From positions 1-8,299 of the forward strand of contig CAMBCD010000107.1 of assembly GCA_945863085.1 (NCBI GenBank): 8,299 bases of DNA, given 5' to 3'. A program made the translations under genes and the position numbers. The notes beneath the pieces are model-generated. The model made no database searches and was not told where the DNA came from. It saw only the letters and a list, made by a program, of their open reading frames with translations. Position 1 is the stretch's first letter. Each line of letters opens with the position of its first letter. This document shows, in pieces, positions 6,907-8,299 of the stretch. The stretch comes from Bordetella parapertussis. Lineage in GTDB: Bacteria; Pseudomonadota; Gammaproteobacteria; Burkholderiales; SG8-41.

Positions 6907-6933
6907 TGCCGCAGATTCAGCACGCTTAAAACA

Positions 6934-6970
6934 CTGAGGGCAGTGCATCAAGATGATGCGCTGCCCTCAG
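6934..6970. terminator. Two-way intrinsic terminator between convergent units
   Basis: CTGAGGGCAG (6934-6943) and CTGCCCTCAG (6961-6970) are perfect 10-bp arms. They continue inward through one T-G wobble and GCATC/GATGC to a 5-base AAGAT loop, giving a 16-bp stem. On the plus strand ATTATTTATAAG follows; on the minus strand TGTTTTAAG follows, which is the better U-tract. It can end both the selenoprotein operon and the minus-strand small-gene transcript. Confidence 0.85.
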
Positions 6971-7023
6971 ATTATTTATAAGTATTTGATTTTATTGATA
7001 TTTCATGCATTCATCCCCTGCGC

Positions 7024-7051
7024 CGTCATCCCGGCGCACGCCGGGATCCAG
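7024..7051. repeat. Single extragenic palindromic repeat unit
   Basis: CCGTCATCCCGGC, GCAC/GCCGGGAT and CCAG form a third, diverged copy of the repeat type at 4124-4204. The 8-bp stem ATCCCGGC (7028-7035) pairs with GCCGGGAT (7040-7047) over a 4-base loop. It lies 20 bases beyond the stop of the minus-strand small gene and may protect or end that transcript. Confidence 0.8.
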
Positions 7052-7071
7052 AAGCCACACCACCAAGCCGA

Positions 7072-7191
7072 CTACTTACGAACCGGCTCAATAGGCTTCG
7101 GCTTCAGAAACCCACCAGCCACCGGCACAGCCTTCTTGTCCTTCTTCGGCTTCTTCTGCTCCTTGTTGCTGCGTTGCTGGCCTTTAGCCAT
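7072..7191 (-). CDS. Small lysine-rich conserved protein (39 aa)
   Basis: A 39-residue protein begins MAKGQQRSNKEQKKPKKDKK, continues with a Val/Ala/Gly/Phe patch and ends PKPIEPVRK. It has 12 lysines and arginines in its first 20 residues or so, and no cysteine. An excellent ribosome site, AAGGAG on the minus strand (7198-7203), lies 6 bases before the ATG at 7191. From memory, short MAKGQxRSNKE-type proteins are common in betaproteobacteria and are annotated only as hypothetical. The charge suggests a disordered nucleic-acid- or ribosome-binding protein, but this is inference. It lies 92 bases downstream of Bug 3 on the same strand and may share its transcript. The spacer 7192-7283 has only a C-rich tract (about 7252-7268) and no clear hairpin. 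Confidence 0.85.
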   Translation of the reverse strand: MAKGQQRSNKEQKKPKKDKKAVPVAGGFLKPKPIEPVRK

Positions 7192-7283
7192 GGTGTTCTC
7201 CTTGCGGGGTTGTGGAGCAGGTTAACTACCAGCTCATAGTAACGCTCTTTACCCCCACACCCCACCCCTGCAGATCCTGCCGC

Positions 7284-8261
7284 TCAATCCACTGTAATCC
7301 CGGTCGCCTTCACCAGCTTGGTGAAGCGCTCAACCTCGCTCTTGATGTGTGCGGCAAACTGCTCTGGCGAGCCGCCTACCGCATCGAAGCCCATCTTCTT
7401 CAGGGCGCCACCCACATCGGGCAGCGCCAGGGCTTTCACGGACTCCGCATTGACGCGGCTGACGATGGCAGCGGGTGTACCCGCGGGTGCCAGCAGGCCG
7501 AACCACGAGGTGACCTCGAAACCCGGCAGGCCGGCCTCGGCCATCGTCGGCAGCTCGGGCATCAGGGTTGCGCGTTTCGGAGTCGTCACCGCCAGCGCCC
7601 GTGCCTTGCCCGATTTCGCGTGCGGCTGAATCCCGACCACGGTAAAGAACATCACCGACACTTCGCCGCTCAGCAGACCGGTCAGCGCGGGTGTGGTGCC
7701 CTTGTACGGCACATGCACCATGTTAATGCCTGCCATGGTCTTCAGCAGTTCGCCGCTCAGGTGATGGGTGCTGCCGTTACCCGCAGAGCCGTAGTTGAGT
7801 TCGCCGGGCCGTTTTTTTGCGAAGGCAATCAGCTCCTTCACGCTCTTCACGGGCAGCGACGGGTGTGCCGTCAACACGTAAGGTGTGGACGCGATCAGGA
7901 TGATCGGCGCGAAATCCTTGACCGCATCGTAGGGCAGCTTTTTATACACCGCCGGGTTTGAACCATGCGTGGAATTATTGGCCATGAACAGCGTGTAACC
8001 ATCGGCCGGTGAACGCGCCGCCGCTTCCGTGCCGAGCGCACCGCCGGCGCCCGGCCGCGCCTCAATCACGAACTGCTGGCCCATCTGCCCGGCGAGCTTG
8101 GCGGTCAGCACCCGGCTCACGTTGTCCGTCGCGCTGCCCGGCGCCTGCGCAATCAGGATCCGGATCGGCTTTGAAGGATAAGTCTGTGCCGCAGCCGGTT
8201 GCACCATCAATGCTGCGATACCGGTAAGGATGCAGGTGAAATACGGGGTTTGAATACGCAT
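7284..8261 (-). CDS. Bug/TctC-family substrate-binding protein 3
   Basis: This is a 325-residue periplasmic receptor of the Bug family. The signal peptide spans residues 1-25 (MRIQTPYFTC, a hydrophobic core, then PAAA before QTYPSKPIRILI). Landmarks are EARPGAGGALGTE, SPADGYTL, HPSLPVKSVKEL and HVPYKGTTPAL. The ligand loop after strand 1 reads AQAPGSATDN, instead of the SAGGGxD of the other two receptors here, so the ligand is probably different. The ATG at 8261 is chosen over an in-frame TTG at 8279 because AAAAGG lies 7 bases upstream and the signal peptide is then normal. Its promoter would lie near or beyond the right edge; only 38 bases of leader are visible. No transporter membrane genes are seen. 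It is transcribed toward the selenoprotein operon and is probably independent of it. Confidence 0.94.
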   Translation of the reverse strand: MRIQTPYFTCILTGIAALMVQPAAAQTYPSKPIRILIAQAPGSATDNVSRVLTAKLAGQMGQQFVIEARPGAGGALGTEAAARSPADGYTLFMANNSTHGSNPAVYKKLPYDAVKDFAPIILIASTPYVLTAHPSLPVKSVKELIAFAKKRPGELNYGSAGNGSTHHLSGELLKTMAGINMVHVPYKGTTPALTGLLSGEVSVMFFTVVGIQPHAKSGKARALAVTTPKRATLMPELPTMAEAGLPGFEVTSWFGLLAPAGTPAAIVSRVNAESVKALALPDVGGALKKMGFDAVGGSPEQFAAHIKSEVERFTKLVKATGITVD

Positions 8262-8299
8262 GGTTCTGCCTTTTATCAAGGGGAAATAAGGGAAAAAAG

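Noticed and set aside
6953..7225. 90-residue plus-strand open frame after the operon
   Set aside because: It begins inside the terminator hairpin, runs through the palindromic repeat, and lies opposite the better-supported small minus-strand gene.
7212..7961. 249-residue plus-strand open frame over Bug 3
   Set aside because: It is a shadow of the minus-strand receptor, rich in Cys, His and Arg without any domain.

Overview
The window is GC-rich DNA that looks like an environmental betaproteobacterium of the Burkholderiales type. The basis is three separate Bug/TctC-type periplasmic solute-binding proteins (a family strongly expanded in that order), proteobacterial CCGTCATTCC-type palindromic repeats, a composite c-di-GMP gene and a small MAKGQQRSNKE protein. 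Nothing here fixes the species.

Layout. Bases 1-1602 (+) hold the 3' part of a GGDEF-EAL protein with a C-terminal receiver domain. It converges on an HI0933/YhiN/BaiN-family flavoprotein (1696-2904, -). A 229-base divergent spacer containing a 14-bp tandem repeat leads into Bug protein 1 (3134-4099, +). A nested palindromic repeat (4124-4204) separates it from Bug protein 2 (4233-5198, +). Two tightly spaced genes follow: a UGSC-family gene (5235-5774) and an unnamed 371-aa protein (5791-6906). A strong two-way hairpin (6934-6970) ends this unit. On the minus strand a third Bug gene (7284-8261) and a 39-aa lysine-rich small gene (7072-7191) run toward the hairpin.

Main result. The UGSC gene appears as two open frames (5235-5522 and 5553-5774) split by TGA at 5520-5522. 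Both are in the same frame with no other stop between them. Reading TGA as selenocysteine gives Sec-Gly-Ser-Cys followed by TSWSVHD, the hallmark of the UGSC (seleno)protein family. A two-part hairpin with an 8-bp upper stem begins just after the TGA, where a bacterial SECIS element belongs. I therefore annotate one 179-residue selenoprotein, not a pseudogene or two genes.

How the genes may work together (inference). Bug2, the UGSC selenoprotein and the 371-aa protein look like one transcription unit. Bug2 would capture an organic anion in the periplasm, and the two cytoplasmic proteins would act on it or on a derived metabolite through a selenium-based redox centre. The substrate and reaction cannot be read from the sequence. 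No membrane partner (TctA/TctB), selA/B/C/D or tRNA gene is present in the window.
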